DNA from: Rhyacichthys aspro
Lineage: Eukaryota; Chordata; Actinopteri; Gobiiformes; Rhyacichthyidae
Reading direction: 5' to 3'
NCBI GenBank assembly: GCA_036850595.1
Contig: CM072156.1
Coordinates: 7,185,441 to 7,249,440 of the forward strand
Length of the DNA: 64,000 nucleotides
Shown here: in pieces, positions 43,160-57,500 of the stretch
How positions within the stretch are numbered: position 1 is the stretch's first letter
How the letters are laid out: the number at the start of each line of letters is the position of its first letter
The notes under the pieces: generated by a model
What the model was told of the DNA's origin: nothing
Databases searched by the model: none
The model's input: the letters and a program-made list of their open reading frames with translations, nothing else
Made by a program: the position numbers and the translations under genes

Positions 43160-46100
43160 TTCAATAAATTTAAAAAAAAGTCGGTATTGGTGTAGACTTT
43201 GTAGACTTCTTGCGCTTGAGTAATAATTTGGAAAGTTGCTGCACCTCTAGCTCAGTTATTTTTAGCACAAAGTACAGATTCTGGCTACTCTTCCCACTTT
43301 TGTACTTTTCTCTTTGGATGTATTGGTCCAGTTGTGCACGTGTTCATACTCTGGACTGATAAATACCCACAGTTAAGTTAACACACTACTGTTCTTAGTC
43401 CCTTTGTGCCACTGCGCCGAGAAGGTTCAATTTATTCTTTGCCTGTTTATTTGATGTTGATGAAAGAGTGGATCAGCTCCAATGGCATCAGTCACATCAA
43501 AGCCGTGCTGCGCTGCGTGTGGAAAGGAACGACACAGATACACAAGCCCACAGCGGCACACACCTTTAGAGTTAGTAGAGTTAGATCAGCGTTGGGATCG
43601 TGAGAGGAACTTATCTGCTCTTTCGGACGGATCTGGCATCTCTTTTGGAGACGTTGGGCTTGTCGGTGGTGTCTGTGGGAGCACCGTCCTGTACCAGTGG
43701 AGTCAGTGCACAGGAGAGTGTTTATAGTCTTTAACCACAAGCCTCTGTTCTTTATAGGGGTCATTGTCATGCTGTCTTTCCCCTCCTCTATCTCTGTGCC
43801 CTCCATCTTTCTTTGATTCTCACGTCTGTCTGACTACCCACATGCAAAAGATAGTAAACACACTGAGGCAGGAGAGAAGCTGGTCTTTTCTGCAGAGGGC
43901 CACTTGTGCTGAGCCTGTTCTCATTTACGAGTAATGGAGCAACATATGGCGACCGGCCTATATAGTGATAAGATGCAGAAGGTTCCCTACACATTATGCT
44001 ATAATCTTGCAGCAGGAGATACATATTCGTCGTCCTGAGTCAAAGCAGTTGTGTCCTGAATGACAACAAACCGACAACAATCAAAACATTGTCAAATAAT
44101 TTTATTAACTAAGTGTACTTTCCTCACTCTCTCGCCTAAACCAAAACTGCTCGTTGCTCGTTGTTGTCTATGATCTAAATGATACCCCTCTTTTCTACTA
44201 CCTGTGAGCACCTACAGCAGCCCCGCAATGGCAAAATGTTGTCTATTTAACTGTATCCCACAAAATTTCACGCATAGTTAAAGCTATAATTTAATCAATA
44301 CATAGGCAAATCATATCGAATCAATGCTTCAGTAAGACATGGTTCTATTGAAACAAGGTAAAAGGAAAGAAAGTTAAAAGATGGGTACTTCAGAGTCACT
44401 TAAATGTGAGCTTCTAATTTGTCATTTTTCTTCGTTAACTCATGAATTTAAAGTTATAAATTAAAGCTTGAGTTGACATGTGAAAAAGTTCTTGTTCCCT
44501 CATTGAATTTTATGCTCTTTGTGTAAAAAACATACTAAACATGATCTGATTGGAGCAGGTTTGTATTTTCACTTTGCCCAAATGTATTGAAACAGAAATG
44601 AAGCCAAAATAAAAGGTGTTGTCTGGGCTCAATTCCTGCATGTTCATCATTGTTTTATGTGATGAACATGAACAAACCATGGTAGCAACACAAACAATGA
44701 TGGCGGCCACAAATGATGGGCAGATTTGTATAAAATGTGTGTGTAAATGAAGTGTAGGAGGGTTAACATTGGGGTCTGTCATACTCAACATGGGACACAA
44801 TGGGCTCCTGAAGCATCAGTTAAGGATAAAGAACAGTGACCATACGCCACTATATTAAACCTGGGCATAAGTGTGTGTTAGTGGCTGGAGCCAGTGCACA
44901 GACAGCCCTCTTTATTTCCCAGAAGCCAGATGATGCCTCTTCTCTTTCCTGGGCATTCTCCACAGCCGGCCTCCACCACTGGCCACACACATGTGTCAGT
45001 GTCTGATGCGATGGGCATGACGAACATGATACATCTCATCACATGCTTCTCCTTAGCGGATTAACAGGCAGGCTTCCAACAGCATTTATGCCAACGCTCC
45101 TGTGGGGACTGGCTTTGTGCAGGCAACGGGAAAATTCAATCACTGCCTAAAGGAAAGGAACGGGCCGAATGAAACGCTGCTTTGGTTCCATTTCCGTGTT
45201 AACGGCTGTTTTTCAAGGCTGCAAATAAGAAAGGGAGAGAAAGAACTCGAGTGCAACTTCACATTCTGTGCCGTTTGTAGTGTGACTCGGTTGGAACAAG
45301 GTCACTGTGGAAAACCTGATGAAAACAGACAAACCTGGTGTTGAATGCAGGATAGACATGTTTGTGAAGTTTGGTTGGTCTGCACTAAATAATAATACTG
45401 CGAAGTTATAAGAGCTGCCATGTTTCCTGTGATGCAGTTAAGGGCCTCAAAAGTTTAAGTCTGTGTCGTAATATTATATTATATATACATAAGTATGCAT
45501 TAGAAAGAACTGGTCAAAACAATTTTTAAAATCTTAGTTAAATACTTTTTATAAAACTTTAAACAGTGGAGATTGTGTCAAATTTTTCCTTTACTTGGCA
45601 GCAATAATAGCATAAGTATCACAAATATCTATCAGTGCAAGTGACCACATGTCCAATGATTTGAATCTATTAGACAAATTCTGTCTGCAAGCTGCAAATA
45701 GGTCTGTTTCCTTAGTCTCTAGTATGATTTTTTTTTTTTTAAGTTGGCCCATTTGGCAAAAAGCAAAGCCTATAACGTATAATAATGCCTATAACGTTTT
45801 TCAGTTTTTATACTTGAGATAATAAGTCAGTTCATCTCGTCTTTAGCGCTGTCTAAAACAATCCGACAGAGCCTATTCTTGTTAATGGAACACGGTAATA
45901 GCCTCTGCCGTGTGTAGAGAGAGGCTAAAGAGTAGACTGTGTGAGATCTTTCAGCATTATGCAAAAGACACACCGTGCTACTACACTAAACATCTGCTCA
46001 TGCATTTGTGCCTCATAGGATCTCACCACTTTGATAGGTGTCTCTGAGAAACATCTGCCTGCTAAAACAGTCCAATCCCAGGCTCCATAACACAATTGTC

Positions 46101-49100
46101 AGATCCACACGAGCACGGTCCACCACGTCTGCCTCCATCCAAGGGGAGCAGCCCAATGTCTTAATTTGATTCCAGTATTACTGCACCAGAGCAAGCAGCA
46201 TGTAGAGTATAAGCCTATTCAGCACAGTGTCTTATTATGTTTGTTGTATGCTTTCTTCAGTGGGTTTGGCTTCATCTCTGGGGCTTTTGTGTAGAAAATG
46301 GATCTATACATTTCAACAAACTGGTGATGCATTTCTGAGACGTGTGACAGCTTTGTTATTAAGCCCCAGGTAACAACATCGAAGCAGTTTGCTAAACGTC
46401 TTTGAGTATGTGAGGACTCTTTTTACTGCATACATTGTTACTCTTACTACGGAATAAGTTTGTGTGTACTACTTTTACTTCTACTTGGAGTATTTTTACT
46501 TGAGTACAGATTTTGACATCTCTTTGACTTTTTTTCCCCAAGACAACTCTAATGGCAACTGCTTGTGTCTCTGAAATGGCTTTTGAAATAAAAAAAACCA
46601 TGTTACTAATTGTTTAAGCTAACACTGGATAATAAAGTATATGACGTTTAAGACCCGTTTATATGTGGTGAACTTGTTAGTGTTGTAGTACAGACCATAC
46701 TCTGTGAGGCTGAAATACTAGACACCAACAGTTCACTTCAAACCCATCACAGTCAAGCTCCTGAATGGGTTGATTCATTCTGGCGTGGACTGCTTTGTTT
46801 TTCATTGTGTAAAAAACCTTTAAAAATGGCATTTATTGATACTACTTCAACACTTGGTAATGTTTTTTTTTTCTTTAAATTAATTTATTATCCAACTGAG
46901 GCGAAAAGAGCGTCACATTGATTTTGTCTTTCAACATGTTTGTTCATGTTTGACTCACATGTGTTTGAAACCTGGTCGTTCTGTGTAGATTCTTCTTCTC
47001 GTGCTCTTGTGAGTTTTCTCTCCTGGTAATCTTCCTTTCTTTTCTAAATTGCCCATAGTCAGTGAATGTGAGTGTGAACCGTTGTCTGTCAGTGTCTGTT
47101 TGCCAAAGCAGCTGGAACAGGCTCCAGCCCAACAACCCATAACCCATTTTTTACATAGTATGAAAGATTTGTGGGGTATGACCTTATCATTCAACCTAGG
47201 ACCTAAATCAACTCTTGTGTGTGACCTTAACAACTCGGACATCCAGGGACTCGGCGTCGCATTCCCAATTTGATGCATTAAAATTCATGTTTAACTTGTT
47301 TTAAGAGTCAGCTTCAGTAATATAACAGTCGCTCCACATCCACATACGCATTAAGTAGTGTTTGGTTTGGCCCAAAGTGACTTGGGACATGAGCTGTGAC
47401 TAGAAAGTGACCCGTGACTTTTCTCCACTGTAGAGGACGCTGTGTGGGGGCCACTCCGAGCTCTATATTCCTCACTGTAACAGAATGAGTAATGTATGCT
47501 AGTGTATTAGGATGCGAATATGCGGCTGAATGCACCAGCGCTCGTATACCTCTGTGTGCTGTGAGTGTTTGTGCGTCTGGCTGCTGAGGGAGTTACGGAA
47601 CAGACAGAGAAAGAGGAAAAGAACCAGAGAACGATTGAAAGGAGGAAGAGGAAGAAGAGGTAAACTAAAGCTGCATGACGAGTACACTGGGCCACAGAGC
47701 GCCCAAATGGGAGTGACAGTCCCAACATAGATACACCGTGTCCAAGTAGACGGTTTGGAGCTGAGGAAATTTCCCTGAGGAGAGAGGCCTGAGATACGGA
47801 CACCTGATTTTACACGGACGTCCAAATACTGCGACAAAACACAAACTAATGAGGTAAAGGCAATCTGTGTGTATCGCAACAACACACAAGCTGCTGAGAA
47901 TAAGCACAACATCATTCTTATCCTGATTACACCAACATCTGCTCAATTTTAAATGAATGTCCTGAAATGAGAGTGGCTCAAGTGTTTGGGACTTTTTAAA
48001 GAGGACTGTATGTTATGGTTGTGAATGGTTGTTAGCATGAGCAGGTAACTGTAGTGCTACTTCTTTAATGACCTCAGTACTGGCTGACCCAGGACCACAA
48101 AAAGAGCCCATTTTAAACACCAAACAAAAAACGAAAAGGAATGAAATGTTCTGAAGTACATAGTGCACATAATTTCATTGTGATGCTGTTGGTATTTTGA
48201 GCAATTAAAATACATACTCAGAACAGACTGGTCTCAATCCGTGCATACCTCTTCGCTTTGATAGAAGGACACAGGCTACAGTTTCCAAGAACTGAATGAG
48301 TGTATGTTATATCATTATGTGTTGTAACCCATTATGAATTTAAAAAAAAAATTGCGGAACATTATTTACAGACTCCTGCCAAAAAAGGACACTCTAGCTT
48401 TAGCTGTAATTGAGGTAGCCATTTTCAAAATGATTGTGAATGTTACAAAAATGACTGATCCATCCAGTAGCAGTCCCTACATTGTGATAAGATTGTTATT
48501 TCCATGTCACAATGCATATTTTTTTTTAATCAACACACTTCTATGAAAAAAAAATGCTAGGATGGAAATTGCTAGATGCCCATTGTTTTCCTTGTTTACT
48601 GTGTTGTATTTTTCTTTGAAATTAATTAGTGGGCTTCACATGTTGCTATTTACATCGCTGTCATCAGTCAACTCACCTCCAACACAGTCCTGGTAACAAG
48701 TCAGAATACGGGTTGCCATCCCAACTACACAAAAAAGAGTAGCTCGGTAGAATCTAAATTAAAGTACATTCAGTATCAGCAGAAAACAAGATGGCCCAAA
48801 ATTGGCCCTGTGCAGAACACTCAGTACATTTGATGTGACTTGGCTTGAGTGTTGTCCTGCCCCCACCTTCCCAAAATATCCCTGTCAAATTCCCCTTACA
48901 CACAAACACGCTCTTTTTTTCACCGAGGCAAACAGAGAAGCGAGCATCACTGTTGCGGCAGAAGTATTGGATATGCACATGACGCCCGGCGCTCGCAGCA
49001 TTCCCCAAAGACGTCTCGATGTGAGCACAACGCCGCATCTGCATGTGTGCTGTGTTTTTTACTGTCACAGTCACCATCTGATTGACATATTTAATACACG

Positions 49101-51500
49101 TCCTGCGATGATTGTGAGCCAAAGCTGGATAGGCAGCGGCAATGTTCACAAACAGAAAACCTAGGATGTACTGTACAAAACTCTAAGAATGGTAATTACC
49201 CAGAGAAATACACATTCAACCCGATCCCTTTTTTTTGACAGAAGCAATACCATAAGACACGCATTAGTCAAAAAAAAAAGGAAGTATTGGGAATAGACAA
49301 TACAAATGATTGACAAGGAGATGAAACGGTTCATTCTAGGGCGTCAAAGAGACAATATTTCAATGTGACACTCGTCTTTAAAGGGGAGCATCGTGGAAGC
49401 AAAGAGCTAACAGCTATCAGTTACAAGCACGACTCTTGTAAAGTCAAATCTTACACTTCTAATGCACTGTCGCCCACCCACAGGGAGGACAGTGGCGAGG
49501 GACAGAGCGGAAGAAACATTTTTGACGGACTGTGACCATTCTATTGTTCTTGATTGACAAGTGTTATTCCTCAGGGCTAGTTTGGGATTGTGTGGGTGGA
49601 ACGGCCGCCGGAGAACCTAAGTGGCTTTCATCCAGTTGATTGGGAGACAGTTCTATTACTGACATTTCTTACTTTTTAAATCTGTCTGAGCAAAGGATGG
49701 CAGGAAAAGTGATGAATTCAGGTCCCAAATGGATGCTGACTTTTTCATCAGGCCTTTACTCCCACCATTACCCATCATCCCCTGTGTCAATCAGTCAAAG
49801 ATTAAAAACATTGGGCTTCATTATACTTCCTTTACTTCAGTGGCATGGGTGTCCCAGTCCTTCCGCTTTGCAACAATTGGAGGATACATTTTATAGTATC
49901 CTGTTTCCTAGTGTGTCTTTCTACTCTTTTTCTGTTAAGTTCTACTGGTCTTTAATATGGCTTTGTTAAGCAAAAAAGTGGCACTGGGACTACCACTTAA
50001 ACTAATAGTCAATTACTAGTTCTTTATAATTAACCATTAAATGTAGGGAACATTTGGAAGCATTCATTTAAGGCCTTAGATTATTGCTGTGATCGGATGA
50101 AAAACTAACTTTAATCTACATAAAATCATTGAGTAGTGTTACATTTTTTTTTCTCTTGGTCTAAAAGCTTGCCTTGTGATGGTCTTTACTTCATTTCATT
50201 CCCTGGTCATCACTTGATTACTTTGACAACACGATCACACTAAAATATAGTAACATCACCTCATCAGTGTTGACTCTCGTGGGTAAATAGAAACAAAATA
50301 AAGCCTGGACTGAAAAGAAGAAGACAAAAAGATTTAGCAAAACATTACAGAAAAGTGAGAGAAGTTGAGTTAATAGTGTGCAAGGTTGTTAAAGGCTGCA
50401 CTTAAGTGAAAAAGAAGTTCCTTAAGTTAATACTGATCAGTGGTAAAAATCTGGATTCTCAGGGGAGTGTAAATATTTATTTTGTGTTATTAAATTTGTA
50501 TTTCTAATTTGATGGTATTTGAAGAACAAACTTATTGGCTCCAAAGCCTCTGCAATAGACTTTTTGTAAATCAGTCATTTAACAAAACAAGTGGTGGTTC
50601 TACTTTTCCACATAATAAAGACATTTTAGTCCACCAAAAAAAAACCCCAAAAAAACAAACCAAAAATTAAAAAAAAAGAAAATATATGTATGTATATATT
50701 TATTTATGCAAAATAAATTGTAATGTTCTTGTCTGAAATTAAGAAGCAACAAATCAAAAATACAAAATAAAAAGGTTGAAATGGATTGCACTGCTAATTA
50801 ATTTCTATCAAAAACATATGCAAATGTCAAGTTGGTTTGGAAAAAAAAGTGATAAAAGCCTGAAAGCGTTTTGGTATTTTTACAAAGTCGTGTTAATAAC
50901 CCCACTTCATTGTGAACACAAATGTCACATGTCTCCTGACTACAGAAGTGCTAATGGATTAATTGATGGTGTTTAATCTTTGTCATTTATTTTTCAAATG
51001 TTAATGGAAATAATCACACACAAAAGTCTTTAATTCTGCTAAACTCTTGCACTGGGCATAGTCTGTGGCTAAAATGGAGAACCACAACCTCCATCTGCTG
51101 CTTTATTGACAGAATTTTGATTTGAGTGAAGCCTGTGTGAGTTCCTATAGACACTCTCTGAACCCCCAGAGACCTCCGCAGCCACTAACACTTCATGGCA
51201 GAAAGGTTATGTCAGTGTCATGAATCCTAATAAGCAAATACACTATCTGTTTGATCTAAGACCGGGGTCGGAGGTCATGGCCGGCTTAGATTTAAAAGGT
51301 CAGCGGGTTATGATCGTTATTTTTTTGGTTGAGCACACAGACATTCACTCATTTATTAATGTATTGTTCTCACAAATTCAGGAGTAGCTTCATTTGAGCT
51401 GCAAAGTTTGACCCTGGGTTCAAGCCGAGCTGCCGCTGTTCCTTTAGTCTGTGTTTGACATGCAGCGTATGTCCAAGACCGACAAGACCAGACAGGAAGT
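43160..51500. other. Gene-poor stretch
   Basis: No supported gene. A short remnant resembling the fish 'agtacttttact' repeat family lies near 46465-46540. Another common fish dispersed repeat ('gaatgtgagtgtgaa..gttgtctgtc...ggctccagccc') leaves a fragment at about 47040-47132. The minus-strand frame at 47499-47915 (138 codons) is leucine/serine-rich, without a domain. A segment at about 48890-49135 is compositionally distinct. An A-rich tract lies near 50630-50700. Confidence 0.5.
47040..47132 (+). mobile_element. Fragment of a common fish dispersed repeat
   Basis: The string 'ctaaattgcccatagtcagtgaatgtgagtgtgaaccgttgtctgtc' followed by 'cagctggaacaggctccagccc' matches a repeat that I recognise from many fish genomes. 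The class is not assigned. The middle part is deleted. Confidence 0.6.
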
Positions 51501-54500
51501 AGCTGTTCATGCCAATCAATGATATGTTTATTGACGAAAGAGAATGGTCCTGTCAGTGCACTCTCTTTGATTAGTTAACCTAATCATTAAATAGTATGGG
51601 CCATTGACGGCTGGTATCAGAGTGCTCGTCATGGGGGTCATAAATGAATAAAGGTGTCTCTGGGACATTGATTCTTGTCTCTCGAAACGCAGGGCGGCCA
51701 TTAACAACAATAGGATAAGAGCGTCCACATAATACCTTTCTGCTGCATTGATATCTGTCATTGGTTTATTTATTGTCCAGCACATTTTGACGGCATCGTA
51801 ATGAACAGGAAACATTTTCAGTTTACTGTTGTGTACACTCTTTATTCTGTAACCATCGAACAATATTTGCTGTTGATGTTCAAACAGAAGAACATATTTG
51901 ATCATGTGAAAATAGAAAACATCCCCTGACCTTTGACCCATGATCAGCAATACTTTAAAAAAGTATTTCATGATTGTAAGTGAGAACAGGGTTATTTCCA
52001 ACTGTTCAATATATATAAATAACTATGAGACATTGTATTCAGAACTGCATTTGCTTCACTTAAACAACTCTTTTTAACGATTCATAAATGAAAACTATTA
52101 ATGGAGGAAAAACTGTTTTACAAGCTTAGAAATAGACCATAACCAAAAAGATGTAGGATTGAAGGAAACAACAATCTGAAAAAGTAGTTCTTCTGCGTCA
52201 TAGTCAAACTTTAGGTCAGCCACCATTGTTTTGCCTAAATGAAGAGTTCTCATTTATTTAACAAAGGCATAGCTTTGATCAGATCAGATGAAAAGTGAAA
52301 AAGTCCCCTCAAAAATAAGTTCTCTTAAAAAATGTGGTCAAGCAGAGTTGTTTTTAGATTTAAATGAATAAAAATATGACCTTTTCTAGGAACCATAATC
52401 CATAATTAAAGTGCCTTGACCCTTTCAAATGTTATTGTTTTGAACAGAAATCACTGCCAAAATTAATACATTTAAATCCCAAAATTGGGATTTAGGTTGT
52501 ATTTTAGGCAAGCTTGCCTTGAAAAGATGCTTAAAAGCAAAAGGAAATAAGAGAGTGAGGTCCAGATTGGGCATAAACCTTCCCTTAATTAAGTTTGGTT
52601 TGAATGATTAGACACCATGGGCTACTTATTTAACTGGCGTCCTGCCGAGGTGAAGCTAATGCCTCCGTGATGACTGAACCGTACTTCACTGTAAGTTTAC
52701 GATGACGTCAGCTTGTGTTGAAGGACCAGAGATAACTCTTCAATCACATAAACACAGAAACAACATGAGTTTGTCATTGGACTGAGATTGGACTCTTGTT
52801 TCTGTTGTTATAATGCACTGGTCTTGGTTGGGACTAGTATCTAAAGGCATGCGTCCAATAGAATAATGCAGGTCATGACTCTTGAGACGTCTCCATTGTC
52901 AAAATGAAGTGTCCCAAATATGTGTAGCGTACCAGTTTAATTAATTACCCCTGGGCAGTGGCTCCAACATTGTTGTAAGTGAAGCTAAACTGTGCAGTTG
53001 GTTGTTTGGACGACAGTCTTAACTTAATATGAAAATTAAATGATGCATGTCTTGTGTTTGGCAGATTCCAAATCATCATATTCCAGGAAAAACAATGAAT
53101 GACTTTTTTGAATATACTTTACAAGATAGTGTTTATCAGGCTGATCCCTGATTATATCGTATGGCTCTAGCTTTGTGTATTAAAACATAGCATTCATTGT
53201 CTACAATAAGTTAAAGATGAGCCCAACTTGCAACATGAAAACATCAGTCAATATATCAATATAGGAAGCTGGCCCATACCTTTTACCCTTTCTGGTACAC
53301 TCTGCTTTCTAATAGTAGTCAAGACTGGAAAACTAACATAACTGAAAGCTTGTTTATGTATTACCTGTGTTGGACTGAGGCATTATAACATCCAACTTGG
53401 CTCTGGTGACGGCACTAAACAGCCTCCTTGCTACATCAGCTTAGTTGAATTTAAAAATATTTATTGCTGTTTAGTTTACATCTGAACACATGCTTATGGT
53501 ATTTACTGTAAGTCTGTCATATTTCTCGCGCTGTGACGTAAAATCAATACGTTTTAAATAAACCTGAGTGGCGTTTCCACTCGGGCGAAGGCGTTCTCGG
53601 GGGCCGCTGAGTGTTTAAGAGCTCTGTTGGAGAGAGTCATTTATCCCGACGCTTTAGACAGCCACCAAACTGCTGATATGAAATAGCATCTCAATAGCTT
53701 GTTATCGACTCTAACAGGGTTTTATCATTTATTTTGATAAGTGAAATCTAATTCTGGAGGCTGGCCAGGCTCCTATTAGCCACTGCCTTTAGTGGGTCCT
53801 ACTCCACTGTGTAGCACATCAGACTTTCTTTGCACAGGTCTCTTGTGATTCTATTAAGCATTCTTACACATGGTTCCTTGCTTATGGTTTAATTAGGATC
53901 TGAAAAAGTGGAGTACTGTGGTGTTTCAAAAAGAATAATAACAATTGTGATTTTAATGTTTGAGTGTGAATGAACAAAGGGAGTGAAGCTTTGCAATAGA
54001 CCAGTTACATGTGAAGGCCTAAGTCAAGTTTAGGTTTAGGTCAGAGACATTTGAAATAGAAGTCATTGTTTATTTAAAAGATATCCTTTTATACCAACAA
54101 AGACATCATTTTGAATAGTTTCTTCTGGTTAAATACCACTATTAATCTATCTTCATCAGTTCCTGAAGTCGTGGATGTGGCTGGGACATGATGTCATCAG
54201 TATAAGTCAGTAAATTAGCATTTTTTCAGAATCCTTTTTCTCCTTTTTATGGATTTTCAACAGTCATTGGCATTTTGGCTTGAAAAATATTTTAATTTGA
54301 AAAGCAATTTATGTGAGAATAACTCCATGGCACAAAGGGAATTGAACATTTTTCACTTCTTCCCCCTGACTTCCATTTAAAACCTTTTCAACCTGGGGAC
54401 CCATGCAGTCTCCTGAAGGGGGCATGAATCAGGCTGTCTATTTACTAAATAGTTTTGATTGATATATCCTTTATAATTCTCATTGTACTTTAACTGTGAC

Positions 54501-57500
54501 TCTATGAACAATCTAAGTTGCCAACAGGAATGTCAAGACAACATTAAAGTCTATTTGTTGTGTTTCTGCCTGGCTGCTTCGACAGACAGCTGCTTCTTGG
54601 TCAGTGCTGTGCAGCCTGGGACTGGGCAGACTGGATTCCTTAAAGATATTATTAATGGCCCTGGGCTCACATATAGACACTCACACACCCACTGTTTGCA
54701 ATGCATAACTCAGGAGTAAGCCTCTTTCTGTGTTCTGTCACAGAGATGAGGAGCAGAGAGCAGAACAGGGCGACTGTATAATCCTCTGTGTATTTATACT
54801 CCACCAGTGACTTCTCCTGCCCCTCCCGCCCTTTCCCTTCCTCCATGATGTCTCCTCACTCGTCTCCCATATACCCATATCTGATCCTATCTGCCTTCAC
54901 TTCTCCTCTCTCAATCTCTTTTTAAATCACACTCTTTTGACTTGCCTTCTCTTCTTTTTCCAGAACTTGGTCCAACATTCCTCATCCTCATTTAAAGTTA
55001 TAGGGGAAGCGCAGTGCACTGAGCCAAATACCTGACCTCTGGCCTGTCTTCTTTTTTTGTGGTGGTTTCTGACTTGAGACGTTACCTCGTCTTCGTCTGA
55101 CCTCGTTCTGACTCCTACTGTCTCAATCCCTTTTTACTATTTGTGAATGTATGTGCGTACCTCATGTGCTCGTCCACTTAAAGCCACGGAGTTATGCACC
55201 AATGTTTCATCAGTGGTCTGTCTTGTTCTCTAGTGACGATGAACCTAGATACTGTGTGCATATTTATACCATGGTCTGACTGAAAACAGAAATCTGATTG
55301 GCGGAAAAACTCTGTTTACCACACCACCAACTTTTAACAACGGAAAATATAAAATAGTTAAATTAAGGATAACTGACAAGACCTTGACCTGACAAAACAT
55401 TTTTGCACTGATCCTCATTTAATGTGATGGATGGTGAAAAGGTTTGGTAGACATTATTATTATTATGATTATTTGATATTATACCACAAAACTTGATGAA
55501 ATACTATTAATGCCTAAACATGCACAAGTCAATTGTGTCTGCAGTGGTGGAGGTGGTGGAGGTGGCACAGTCCTAGGTCCAGTCCATGTAGATAATATAT
55601 TGACTCTAAAATAACTGGGTCTTAAAGCCCTTTTACACTGTGCTGCTTTTTGATCGTGGTTTAAATCTGTGGTTGTAGGTTGCACAGTGAGACAGGATCA
55701 AAAACAACACATCTCACATTTAGTTAAGTAAACATAACAAATATCACAGTGTCAGCTGATGGTGTATATTAGTTATTTATAATATGATTTGTCTTCATTT
55801 AATGAGTGAAGTATATGGCTAATGTGACTTTACCTGAAGCTTTCTTTAGCACTACATGCACATTGTCACTTTTCATATTAACACCACCGACATTGACGTC
55901 ACAACACAGTGTTGTTGTTGAGCACACTTTACCTTTCCATCTATTTCTTTGCCAATTGCCACTGATAAGAGTTACAAATGAAAAATGCGACAGCTTTAGT
56001 GTGTGACAGTGTAAAACTTAATTTAGCCTAATGTTGCTTACATTTGGATAAATATAACATCACATAAAGACCATGTTATTTGAATAGAAACTGGTCCAAC
56101 AGGAGTTATCCCACGTGGAAATGAGTGAATGTGAAGAGAAGGACTTCCAGACCTATTTCACTTCTGGCAGGAAATGCTTTGTCAAACTCACGTCGGTGCT
56201 TTTTAAACCAGACAGCTATAGATATTGTTGCATGGTTCATACGTGACACAAACCCAGTCACAAAATCATCTTGTACAACCCACTCCTTTTAGAATGAGAT
56301 CTGATTATCACTGGCCTTCACATAAACATAATACACTCAACTCAGTCAAAAAGATAAAAGCTCTTTAGTCCAAGATAAATAGTGTCAAGTGAATTTCGCT
56401 GTGAATACAACCTTCATTTATGTTCCCATGTTCCATGTATTGATAAAGTCTGAATGGAGGGATAAATGTATACCCTGATTATCCACTAATGAAGTTCTTT
56501 TAATGAATTCACTAAAAGCAGCTCTACTTGTTTTTATAGCTGCCCCATTCTACTGAGAGAATGAAAGTGAATGAAGCTTTACAATATTAACCAATTAAAG
56601 CTGCCATGCACTTAATTATTGAAACATTGATTTTAAAAGCAGCAGCAAAATGAAAGACTTTGCAAACTTTGCTGAATGTAGACAAAGTGGCGACTGAATA
56701 GCCAGAGTTGACTTACATAGATTTTTTTTTTTTCCCTCACATGTCATTTTTCATCAGGAACTTAATACGCTGGCATTGGTGTGAAAGAGCAATATGCATC
56801 AGTGGCAGGAGACACATTACTCTTTGTCCCTGATCATTTTTATGATCTCATTTTCTGCCCTATTGATTTCTCAGGCGGCTCACTTTCTGGTCCTCCCGAC
56901 GCTAAAAGGAGGCCCGGACAACTCGGACAACTTGTAAAGCCCGATAAGCAGACTGGGAGCACATCTCACACTGACATATATGGGGTCATTTTTACAACCA
57001 TTTAGACAATCTTTGCCCTTTTACTCCTTTTCTCCGTCTCGTCGCTCCTCGCGCTCGCAAATTGGCCGGCAACTTTTACGCGTCGGCTCTGACAGGACGA
57101 GGTCACGGGGTCGATCGCGTCAATTTGACTTTGTGTGTGTATGAGGTGGTTAAAGGAGGAATTTTAAAGCGGCCGGGATAAACATAACAGAGGACAGAAA
57201 TGTGTGTGGGGCGAATCTGAATGCAGCAGTGAAGTTTTATTAGCCTCTGTCCTCTTTCTCAAAAGAGGAAAAGACACTTGCACATGAGTTAAGATGATTA
57301 TTGTAACTCAAAATGGTACAATTTAGATATTGTGTCAGTGTTATGGCATCTGTGGCCACTGTTTGTAACATGCACAACAAAAATAGTATTAAATAGTGAT
57401 TATTATTATTAGCTTTGTGAGATGTCATTAATTCTATCTGATTACTATTACTATTTGCAGAGCCATTGAACGTAGACATTGTGTGTGGCAGGAGAGAACT

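Noticed and set aside
47499..47915. 138-codon minus-strand frame as a gene
   Set aside because: Low-complexity leucine/serine content, with overlapping frames in other phases and no domain or splice support.
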